Below, piece after piece: positions 1 through 5,546 of a stretch of DNA of 6,695 nucleotides. The notes under the pieces are model-generated. The model was not told the DNA's origin, did not search any database, and worked only from the letters and a program-made list of their open reading frames with translations. The first letter of the stretch is position 1; the number at the start of each line of letters is the position of its first letter. The stretch comes from Methanobacteriota archaeon (lineage in GTDB: Archaea; Thermoplasmatota; Thermoplasmata; RBG-16-68-12; EA-27), in contig JACQPO010000049.1 of NCBI GenBank assembly GCA_016207545.1, forward strand, positions 1 to 6,695. Reading direction: 5' to 3'. A program made the translations under genes and the position numbers.

Positions 1-162
1 GGCGACAGGGTGAAGAAGGGACAGCGCATCGGGATGATCCGGTTCGGCTCCCGCCTCGAACTGATCGTGCCCGAGGGTGTGCGGTTCGTCGTGCGGTCCG
101 GGGACAAGGTCCGGGCGGGGGAGACGACGGTGGCGGAGGTCGCGGATGGTCCGATGGGGTAA
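1..162 (+). CDS. asd: Archaetidylserine decarboxylase proenzyme, C-terminal fragment
   Basis: This is the last 53 codons of a gene that begins outside the window; the reading frame is open from base 1 to the TAA at 160-162. The peptide carries GDRVKKGQRIGMIRFGSR, which matches the region around the self-cleavage site of phosphatidylserine decarboxylases. In that family the Gly-Ser bond (here G16-S17, Ser codon at 49-51) is cut and the Ser becomes the pyruvoyl group, so the alpha subunit would be the final 37 residues. Archaeal short-form members typically have FGSR where E. coli has LGST. The enzyme would decarboxylate archaetidylserine to archaetidylethanolamine at the membrane. The next gene encodes the synthase that makes its substrate, which strongly supports the call. 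The final 17 bases overlap that gene. Substrate (archaeol lipid rather than diacylglycerol lipid) is inferred from the archaeal context. Confidence 0.9.
   Translation, partial: GDRVKKGQRIGMIRFGSRLELIVPEGVRFVVRSGDKVRAGETTVAEVADGPMG
135..140 (+). promoter_or_regulatory. Shine-Dalgarno site for archaetidylserine synthase
   Basis: GGAGGT lies inside the end of the decarboxylase gene, five bases before the ATG at 146. It decides that start over the GTG at 77, which would add 23 Arg/Gly-rich residues that look like out-of-frame translation. It also indicates translation from a shared mRNA with the decarboxylase. Confidence 0.7.
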
Positions 163-940
163 GGGATCCGTCGCGGACGCGGTCACCCTCGGCAACGCCC
201 TCGCCGGCTTCGTCGCGATGACGTACGTCGCGGACCACCGGTTCACGGCGGCCGCGCTGTTCGTGTTCCTCGCCGCCCTGTTCGACGGGATGGACGGTTA
301 CGTCGCGCGGCGGTTCGGCGCGAGCAACTCCCCGGGCGGCCGGTTCGCGGATTCCTTCGCGGACGCAATCTCGTTCTGCCTCGCGCCCGCCCTCTACCTG
401 TACGCGCTCGTGTACGACCCGCTCCGCGGCAGCGCATGGCAGGACCCGCTGAACGCGATGGCGGTCGTCGTGGGCACCCTCGTCGCGACCCTCGGCATCC
501 TCCGCCTGCTGCGATTTGCGGAGGCCGACTTTACGGAGGCCTACTTCCGTGGCCTGCCCACGCCCGCGAACGCGATCTTCGTCGTGAGCCTCGGGCTCCT
601 GTTCGGGCCCGATCCGTGGGACCTCGTCGCTGCGCTCCCCGCGATCGTCCTCGTCGGGGCGCTTGTGTCCTCCCTCCTCATGGTCACGGAGTTCCCGTAC
701 CCGAAGGTCGGCGACTCGTTCCGCACGTTCGCCGCAATCGGGTCCGCAATCACGGTCGCGATCGTCCTCCCCACGGTCGCCCTCCGCGGCGGTTCCTCCT
801 GCACCCTCGGCCCGCAGGGTTGTCCCGCGATCGAGCTCCCCTTGTTCGCCGCCGCCGTCGGCATCATGGTCGCCTACATCGTCGGAGGCCCCACCTATGT
901 CCGCGCAGGATTCCGCAGCGAAGTGGTTCCGGTGCAGTGA
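146..940 (+). CDS. pssA: Archaetidylserine synthase (CDP-alcohol phosphatidyltransferase family)
   Basis: The 264-residue integral membrane protein should transfer serine onto CDP-archaeol, releasing CMP, to give archaetidylserine. The family catalytic signature is visible as D50-G51-x2-A54-R55 ... G65-x3-D69-x3-D73, with the aspartates that bind the metal and CDP. Other hallmarks of the PssA branch are the N-terminal SVADAVTLGNALAGF, ISFCLAPA (residues 75-82), FRGLPTPANA (134-143) and FPYPKV (183-188). Several hydrophobic helices follow, at about residues 16-28, 34-47, 75-90, 104-120, 143-154, 160-180, 195-212 and 230-248. The start at 146 is chosen for its GGAGGT site and because it aligns with the usual short N-terminus. 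The gene overlaps the decarboxylase by 17 bases and mptD by 44, so the three are probably one operon. One oddity is nine rather than eight residues between AR and the next signature Gly. Serine as acceptor is inferred from the adjacent decarboxylase and PssA-like motifs; inositol or glycerol phosphate is less likely. Confidence 0.88.
   Translation: MVRWGKGSVADAVTLGNALAGFVAMTYVADHRFTAAALFVFLAALFDGMDGYVARRFGASNSPGGRFADSFADAISFCLAPALYLYALVYDPLRGSAWQDPLNAMAVVVGTLVATLGILRLLRFAEADFTEAYFRGLPTPANAIFVVSLGLLFGPDPWDLVAALPAIVLVGALVSSLLMVTEFPYPKVGDSFRTFAAIGSAITVAIVLPTVALRGGSSCTLGPQGCPAIELPLFAAAVGIMVAYIVGGPTYVRAGFRSEVVPVQ
884..888 (+). promoter_or_regulatory. Shine-Dalgarno site for mptD
   Basis: GGAGG sits inside the end of pssA, eight bases before the ATG at 897. 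It supports that ATG as the mptD start, where the recognisable family sequence begins. The open frame continues further upstream, but only as a Ser/Arg/Pro-rich shadow of pssA. Confidence 0.65.
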
Positions 941-1283
941 CCGCGAGCGCGCCGCTTTCGAGGCGGGCATCAAGCTCGGCTCGATCTACCATCAGTACGT
1001 CGGCGCCCCCGTAAACGAGTCGAACGTGGAAGCGCTCGAGCGCGCGATCGAGGCGGGCGCGCGGGTGCAGCCGTTCGTCGAGGACGTGCGCGTGCGGATC
1101 GACCGCTCGAAGATTCGCGCGAAGCGCGGGGCGCCGTACAAGTACTGGAGCGTGACGGGCGAAATGCTCGGCGTGTGGCTTCGCGTTCGGTACAAGGACG
1201 CCGTCGCGGAGTGCGAGATGAGCTACGTGCCGGAGCTCCGGTACCCGCTCATGCGCATCGCGGACTTGCGGGAATCCCCCTGA
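897..1283 (+). CDS. mptD: Dihydroneopterin aldolase, archaeal MptD type
   Basis: The 128-residue product matches the archaeal MptD family (formerly a DUF; M. jannaschii MJ1585 is the characterised member). This family cleaves 7,8-dihydroneopterin to 6-hydroxymethyl-7,8-dihydropterin and glycolaldehyde in the cytoplasm, on the route to methanopterin-type or folate-type cofactors. It is unrelated in sequence to bacterial FolB. Visible family features are FRCSDRERAAFEAGIKLG (residues 11-28), YHQYVGAPV (31-39), a helix leading to VQPFVEDVRVRID (57-69), GEML (88-91) and the C-terminal YVPELRYPLM (110-119). E22, H32 and Q58 appear, from memory of the M. jannaschii protein, to match residues implicated in catalysis there. 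The length is normal for the family. The start overlaps pssA by 44 bases, so it is probably co-transcribed with the lipid genes although no shared pathway is evident. Presence of the enzyme does not by itself show whether the final cofactor is methanopterin or folate. Confidence 0.85.
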   Translation: MSAQDSAAKWFRCSDRERAAFEAGIKLGSIYHQYVGAPVNESNVEALERAIEAGARVQPFVEDVRVRIDRSKIRAKRGAPYKYWSVTGEMLGVWLRVRYKDAVAECEMSYVPELRYPLMRIADLRESP

Positions 1284-1290
1284 CCCCCGG

Positions 1291-1303
1291 GATATCTTAA
1301 TAG
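1291..1303 (+). promoter_or_regulatory. TATA-like promoter of the APC-USP transporter gene
   Basis: GATATCTTAATAG is an A/T island in very GC-rich DNA, directly after the mptD stop. Its centre is about 30 bases before the ATG at 1329. Archaeal transcription usually starts some 25 bases after the TATA centre, so the mRNA would be leaderless or have only a few leader bases. No Shine-Dalgarno sequence is positioned for this start, which agrees with that reading. Confidence 0.55.
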
Positions 1304-1328
1304 GAGCGCCCCCATCCGCGGCCCCATC

Positions 1329-3575
1329 ATGGCGACCGGGGAGGAGGAGGTCGCGGAGGTCGAGGTCAAGTTCCGGCGGGACTTGGGGCTCCGCGACATC
1401 GTGATGATCGGTCTCGGCCCCACAATCGGGACGACGATTTTCCTTCTCGTCGGACCCGGACGCGACTTGGCGGGCCCCGCGTTGCTCCTCGTGTTCGTCC
1501 TGAACTTCGTCATCACGATCTTCACCGCGATGGCGTACGCAGAGCTCAGCTCCGCATTCCCCGAGACGGGGGGCGGTTACCTCTGGGTCAAGACGGCCTT
1601 CTCCGAGCGCGTCGGGTTCCTCGGCGGCTGGCTCGGCTGGTTCGGCCACTGCATCGTGTGTGCGTTCTACGTCGTCTCGTTCGGCTTGTACGTTGTCCTG
1701 TTTGCCGAGCCGCTGCTCGTCACGTGGTCCGATGGCGCGAAGGATGCCTTGGTAAAGGGCCTCTCCCTCGCCGTCCTCGTGGCATTCATCTACGTGAACT
1801 ACCGCGGGACGAGGACGACTGGGAAGTCGAGCAACGTCGTGACCCTCACCCTGATCGCCATCGTCCTCGCCTACGTCGTCGCGGGCCTGCTCTGGTTCGG
1901 TCGAAACCCCGCCTCCATAAGCAACTTCTCGCCGTTCCTCCCCTCGGGAGGCTACGGCCCCGCCGTGTCCATCCTGATGGCGATGGGCTTAACGTTCGTC
2001 GTGTTTGAGGGATACGAGATCATCGCGCAGACGGGCGAGGAGGTCCGCGAGCCCGAGCGGAACATCCCGCGCGCGAACTGGATCACCCTTTCCGTCGCGA
2101 CGACAATTTTCGTGCTTGTGGGTTTCGTGACGATCGCCGGGCTCCCCGCAACGGACCAGGACGCGTTCACCCCCTTCGCCGTCGCGCACGGGGCGCAGGA
2201 ATTCTTCGGCGCGTACCCGCAAGTCGGCCTCGCGCTGATCGTTCTCGGCGTCTCGCTTGGTTCCTTCGCAGCGCTCAACTCCTTAATCTTCTCGAGCAGC
2301 CGAGTTGCCTTCGCGATGGGGCGGGACGGCGCGATGCCGCGGATGTTCGGCCGGCTTAATCGGCACCATCGCACGCCCGCGGTGGCCATCTTCGCGAGCG
2401 GCCTAGTGATTGGTGCGATGATTGCCGGGCTCAATGTGATTCAGATCGCCGCGAGCGCAGACCTCATGTTCCTCCTCCTGTTCACGTTGGTGAACGCGGC
2501 GGCGATCCGCCTTCGGCAGACGCACCCGCACCTTCCGCGGAAGTACCGCATGCCTTTTTTCCCCCTCGTCCCACTCGTCGGGCTGGGCACGAAGGGGCTT
2601 CTCGCGATCTCCCTCTACCTCGTCGACCCGACCGCCTGGGCGATTGGGGCCGCTTGGGTCGTGTTGGGGCTGGGCGTCTACTACCTGTGGGCGAAGCGGG
2701 AGCGGATCGCGGAGGTCGCCCGCGCGGTCGAAGCGGTTCTGCCCCTGCCCGAGGAGCGATACAAGGTGCTCGTGCCCCTCGAGGACTTCAACGATGCCGC
2801 GCTCGTCCGGTTCGCGGCGCTCGTCGCCCGGGTCGAGGATGGGAACGTGACGCTGCTCAACGTCGTCGAGGTCCCGCCCGCGCTGCCCATCGACGCGATC
2901 GATTCCCTGTACCTGCTCGAAGTGCGCATGGGGCTCGGCCGCGCCGTCCGCGTGGCAAAGGAGGCGGGCGTGGACGCTCGGTCGAAAGTCGTCGTCTCGC
3001 GACGCGCGTCCGAGGCGATCCTGGAGAGTGTGCGCGAGGCGGAGACGGACCTCGTCGTCGCCGGCTGGAAGGGAGCCTGGCGGGGCGGCCGCATCCTCGG
3101 CACGAACATCGACCGGCTCGTGCAGAACGCGCCCTGCGACGTCGTCGTGCTCAAGAGCGCGGGGCTGAAGGAGCGGATCGAACGGATCCTCGTGTTCAAC
3201 GCGCCCGCATGGCACGTGAGCTACGCGACGGGGTACGCGATCCTCCTCGCGAAGCAGCACGGCGCCTCGATCACGATCTACACGGCCGCGACGACGGACG
3301 AGGAGATGGACAAGGAGAAGGTGTACAGCGCGCGGCTCGCGCTCATGTGCCGGACCCACGGCATCCCGTACGAGGAGAAGTTCGCGAAGGTGCGGAACAT
3401 CGTGGATGCGGTCGTCGAGGAGGCGAAGGGGTACGACCTGTTGGCCGTTGGCGCGAGCGAAGAGTGGGCGAAACTCGAGTACGCGTTCGGGAGCGTTCAG
3501 GACCAAATCGCGCGACGCGCCCCGTGCCCCGTGCTCATGGTGCGCAAGGTCCGGAGGAAGGAAACCGCTCCATAG
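1329..3575 (+). CDS. APC-family amino-acid transporter fused to two universal stress protein domains
   Basis: The 748-residue fusion starts with an amino acid-polyamine-organocation (APC) permease, residues about 18-455, with roughly twelve hydrophobic helices. Helix 1 carries IGLGPTIGTTIF (27-38), the unwound substrate-site region. EEVREPERNIPRA (237-249) after helix 6 is the typical APC loop, and RTP at 348-350 lies before a later helix. Two cytoplasmic USP domains follow. The first (about 475-609) ends in a near-consensus nucleotide loop, G579-x2-G582-x8-G591-T592. The second (about 617-740) has G708-x2-E711-x9-G721-S722, where Glu replaces the second Gly. The protein probably imports or exchanges amino acids, with transport tuned by nucleotide binding to the USP tail; the tail's regulatory role is inferred. 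APC permeases ending in USP domains are known in archaea and bacteria. Substrate cannot be assigned. The gene has its own TATA box and stands alone between two operons. Confidence 0.87.
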   Translation: MATGEEEVAEVEVKFRRDLGLRDIVMIGLGPTIGTTIFLLVGPGRDLAGPALLLVFVLNFVITIFTAMAYAELSSAFPETGGGYLWVKTAFSERVGFLGGWLGWFGHCIVCAFYVVSFGLYVVLFAEPLLVTWSDGAKDALVKGLSLAVLVAFIYVNYRGTRTTGKSSNVVTLTLIAIVLAYVVAGLLWFGRNPASISNFSPFLPSGGYGPAVSILMAMGLTFVVFEGYEIIAQTGEEVREPERNIPRANWITLSVATTIFVLVGFVTIAGLPATDQDAFTPFAVAHGAQEFFGAYPQVGLALIVLGVSLGSFAALNSLIFSSSRVAFAMGRDGAMPRMFGRLNRHHRTPAVAIFASGLVIGAMIAGLNVIQIAASADLMFLLLFTLVNAAAIRLRQTHPHLPRKYRMPFFPLVPLVGLGTKGLLAISLYLVDPTAWAIGAAWVVLGLGVYYLWAKRERIAEVARAVEAVLPLPEERYKVLVPLEDFNDAALVRFAALVARVEDGNVTLLNVVEVPPALPIDAIDSLYLLEVRMGLGRAVRVAKEAGVDARSKVVVSRRASEAILESVREAETDLVVAGWKGAWRGGRILGTNIDRLVQNAPCDVVVLKSAGLKERIERILVFNAPAWHVSYATGYAILLAKQHGASITIYTAATTDEEMDKEKVYSARLALMCRTHGIPYEEKFAKVRNIVDAVVEEAKGYDLLAVGASEEWAKLEYAFGSVQDQIARRAPCPVLMVRKVRRKETAP

Positions 3576-3584
3576 CCGACCCCC

Positions 3585-3592
3585 TTTTTATT
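3585..3592 (+). terminator. T-rich tract after the transporter gene (terminator or second TATA box)
   Basis: TTTTTATT begins ten bases after the transporter stop codon, following a C-run. Archaeal RNA polymerase commonly terminates at T-runs downstream of genes, with no hairpin needed. The same bases could also act as a distal TATA box for the NTPase gene, giving a leader of about 30 bases. Sequence alone does not separate these options. Confidence 0.35.
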
Positions 3593-3600
3593 GCGAACCC

Positions 3601-3610
3601 CTCATATATG
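3601..3610 (+). promoter_or_regulatory. TATA box of the NTPase-trm1 operon
   Basis: CTCATATATG contains an ATATAT core at 3604-3609, about 36 bases before the ATG at 3643. The predicted transcription start near 3632 leaves a leader of roughly eleven bases. That leader would still contain GGAG at 3634-3637, five bases before the ATG. The leader therefore looks short but not absent. Confidence 0.6.
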
Positions 3611-3642
3611 CGGTCGCCGCTATCCGCTCCAACGGAGTAGAG

Positions 3643-4188
3643 ATGGGCGAGGCCCTTAAAATCGGCATCACCGGCTTGCCGGGTGCCGGAAAGACGCACG
3701 CCCTTCTGAAAGTCATCGAGATGCTCGAGGCCGACGGCCTGAAGGTCGGCGGCATGATCACGGAGCCGATCGTGAAGAAGGGTCACCGGGAAGGTTTCTA
3801 CGTGATGGACTGGGCCACGAAGGAGCGGCGCGTGTTCGCGTCGCGAGAGATCCAGTCCAAGGTCATGGTCGGCCGGTACGGCGTGGACCTGTCCGCGCTT
3901 GACGAGGTCGGCGTGAACGCACTCCGGTACGCGACGATGAACTGCGACGCGATCGTGATCGACGAAGTCGGGAAGATGGAGGTCGAGTCCGAAGGGTTCG
4001 TGGCAGCGGTGAAAGAGGCGCTCGACGCGGACAAGCCGCTCATCCTCACGCTCCACAAGAAGTCCCGGAATCCGCTCCTCCAGGACATCCGCCGCCGCGA
4101 CGACGTGCGGATCTTGGAAGTCACGCAGGTGAACCGGAACCTGCTCCCGTACAAGATCGTCAAGTTGCTGAAGGGCGAGATGTTGTGA
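3643..4188 (+). CDS. THEP1-type nucleoside-triphosphatase
   Basis: This 181-residue P-loop protein belongs to the THEP1 / cancer-related NTPase family. The Walker A motif is GLPGAGKT at residues 11-18. The Walker B region is AIVIDEVGKME at 103-113, matching the family's IDEIG-ME pattern. The MITEPIVKKGHREGFYVMD stretch (38-56) and the C-terminal VTQVNRNLLP region are also typical. The length is normal. Characterised members hydrolyse ATP, GTP and other NTPs slowly; the cellular role is not settled. The start at 3643 has a TATA box and GGAG upstream and places the P-loop near the N-terminus, as usual. The stop overlaps the trm1 start as GTGA, so the two genes are translationally coupled. That suggests, but does not show, a link to RNA metabolism. 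Confidence 0.88.
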   Translation: MGEALKIGITGLPGAGKTHALLKVIEMLEADGLKVGGMITEPIVKKGHREGFYVMDWATKERRVFASREIQSKVMVGRYGVDLSALDEVGVNALRYATMNCDAIVIDEVGKMEVESEGFVAAVKEALDADKPLILTLHKKSRNPLLQDIRRRDDVRILEVTQVNRNLLPYKIVKLLKGEML

Positions 4189-5294
4189 CCGTGGACTTTC
4201 CGACCCGGGAGGTCCGCGAGGGCCGCGCTTCCCTCCTCGTGCCCGACGTGCCGTACGATCGCGGGCCCGGCCGCCGGACCTTGCTCCCGTTCTACAACCC
4301 GACGATGGCCGTCGCGCGGGATCTCACGATCCTTGTGATGGCCGCGGCGTTGCCGAAAGGGGCAGCCGTTCTCGACGGCCTCGCCGCCACCGGCGTGCTC
4401 GGAATCCGCGCGGCGTTGGAGACGGGGCGCGAGTTGGCGATGACGTGGAACGACAAGCTGCCCGCAGCGCACGGCCTTATCGTCGAGAACGCTCAGCGAA
4501 ACGGGGTCGCAGGCGAGGTGCTGCAGGACGACCTGCGCCTCGTGCTCTCCCGCCGATACTTCCACTTCGTGGATGTGGACCCGTTCGGGACGGCGGTCCC
4601 GTTCGTCGATGCCGCGTTTCAGCAGTCGGGGAGGGGGAGCGTCCTCGCGTTCACCGCCACGGACACGGCTCCCTTGGCGGGGACGTATCCGCGCACGTGC
4701 TGGCGGCGGTACGGCGCGCGCTCCCTGCGGACGCCGTGCGGGGCGGAGACGGCGCTGCGGATTTTCCTCGGCTACCTCGTCCGGGTCGCGGCGTCCCACG
4801 ACCGCGGCGTGCGTCCCCTGCTCGCGTTCGCAGCAGAACACTTCCTCAAGGCGTGGATCGTAGTGGATGCGCGGGCAAGCGTGGCGGACGCGGCACTCGC
4901 GCAGCTCGGGTACGTGCGATTCGAGGGCGCGCGGTTCGACGCGTGGCCGTCGCCGCCGGAAGGGCCTTACGCGGGGCCGTTGTGGCTTGGACCGCTCGCA
5001 GACCCAGCGATCTTGACCGCAATCGCGCCACAACCAGACACGAGTCACGCCGCCGCGCGTCTCCTCGAACGAATTCGCGAGGGAGCCGCGCTTCCGCCGT
5101 TCTTCTACGAGAACCACGCGATGGCCCAGACGCTCGGCGTCGATCCCGTGCCCATCTCCGCATGGATCGAAGCGTTGCGCGCAGCGGGGTTTCGCGCGAC
5201 CCGCACGCAGTTCACCGCCAACGGCGTACGAACGGAGGCTCCGTGGCCCGAGGTCGTCCGCACGTATCGCGATCTCCAGCAACGGACGCCTTAG
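4185..5294 (+). CDS. trm1: tRNA (guanine26-N2)-dimethyltransferase Trm1
   Basis: The 369-residue cytoplasmic enzyme uses S-adenosylmethionine to make N2,N2-dimethylguanosine at position 26 of tRNAs. Family landmarks are FYNPTMAVARD (residues 36-46), the SAM-binding LDGLAATGVLGIR (63-75), the catalytic-loop motif DVDPFGT (130-136), and TATDTAPLAGTYPRTCWRRYG (157-177), which corresponds to the family's TD-A-L-G-YP--C--KYG block. GPLWLGPL (264-271) and NGVRTEAP (346-353) follow. The start is GTG, inside the NTPase stop codon (GTGA), giving a four-base overlap. Only two cysteines are present (C172, C185), so the CxxC pairs that I recall in the C-terminal half of many archaeal and eukaryotic Trm1 proteins are missing. 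The length remains close to normal. The 3' end overlaps the convergent zinc-ribbon gene by four bases. The family call is firm; the exact set of tRNA positions modified is inferred. Confidence 0.9.
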   Translation: MTVDFPTREVREGRASLLVPDVPYDRGPGRRTLLPFYNPTMAVARDLTILVMAAALPKGAAVLDGLAATGVLGIRAALETGRELAMTWNDKLPAAHGLIVENAQRNGVAGEVLQDDLRLVLSRRYFHFVDVDPFGTAVPFVDAAFQQSGRGSVLAFTATDTAPLAGTYPRTCWRRYGARSLRTPCGAETALRIFLGYLVRVAASHDRGVRPLLAFAAEHFLKAWIVVDARASVADAALAQLGYVRFEGARFDAWPSPPEGPYAGPLWLGPLADPAILTAIAPQPDTSHAAARLLERIREGAALPPFFYENHAMAQTLGVDPVPISAWIEALRAAGFRATRTQFTANGVRTEAPWPEVVRTYRDLQQRTP

Positions 5295-5497
5295 TCCTTC
5301 CCTTTCCGAAACATCCGCTCGAGCGACGCGCGCTCCTTCTCCATCTGGTCGCGGAAGTCGAACTCGTCCGCGGAGTTCCGGCGTCCGCACGAGGGGCATA
5401 CGATTGGCTCCTTGTGCTCGATATGGCGCGGATACACGGTGAGCTCCGTGCCGCACCGCAGGCAGTTCGCGCGATACCTCGTGATCCGGATGGGGAT
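5291..5497 (-). CDS. Small two-CxxC zinc-ribbon protein, start codon uncertain
   Basis: On the minus strand an open frame ends in TAA at 5293-5291 and encodes a compact protein with two cysteine pairs. Counting from the ATC at 5497 it has 68 residues: NCLRCG (C12, C15) and VCPSCG (C34, C37) form a zinc ribbon, followed by a charged helix of about 25 residues ending in RMFRKGKD. The frame is open back to a TGA at 5605-5603 but contains no ATG, GTG or TTG before the first cysteine pair. The chosen start is an ATC preceded by GAGGAG four bases upstream, giving an (M/I)PIRITRYRANC N-terminus. It may be a non-standard start, a substituted ATG, or a sign of a small sequence error. The gene lies 49 bases after the nuclease stop and is probably co-transcribed with it. 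I do not recognise a specific family; a nucleic-acid-binding or transcription-related zinc ribbon is plausible. Confidence 0.6.
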   Translation of the reverse strand: MPIRITRYRANCLRCGTELTVYPRHIEHKEPIVCPSCGRRNSADEFDFRDQMEKERASLERMFRKGKD

Positions 5498-5501
5498 CCC
5501 G

Positions 5502-5507
5502 CTCCTC
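5502..5507 (-). promoter_or_regulatory. Shine-Dalgarno-like site before the zinc-ribbon gene
   Basis: GAGGAG reads on the minus strand four bases ahead of the ATC at 5497. It is the main reason for placing the start there, because no canonical start codon exists in the frame. Confidence 0.4.
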
Positions 5508-5546
5508 GAACGTGGGGCGACCGAAAAGGGTTTGCTCCCGCCAACG

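Noticed and set aside
77..145. Upstream GTG start for pssA
   Set aside because: The extra 23 residues are Arg/Gly/Ser-rich and lie within the decarboxylase coding region. The ATG at 146 has GGAGGT at ideal spacing and matches the family N-terminus.
2403..3506. 367-codon open frame on the minus strand
   Set aside because: It is antisense to the transporter's USP region. Its composition is Arg/Asp/Leu/Val-rich with no motif, so it is a shadow.
2654..3640. 328-codon plus-strand frame overlapping the transporter
   Set aside because: It is almost entirely Arg/Gly/Ala in an alternative frame of the fusion gene. The transporter frame carries clear USP motifs throughout.
3798..5456. 552-codon open frame on the minus strand
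   Set aside because: It is antisense to the NTPase and trm1, both with strong family motifs. Its translation is rich in Arg, Pro, Gly and Glu with no recognisable domain, as expected for a shadow frame in GC-rich DNA.
5300..5544. TTG at 5544 as the start of the zinc-ribbon protein
   Set aside because: It is in a different frame from the CxxC motifs and would need a frameshift. The peptide it starts shows no family features. It is kept only as an alternative in the finding on the missing start.
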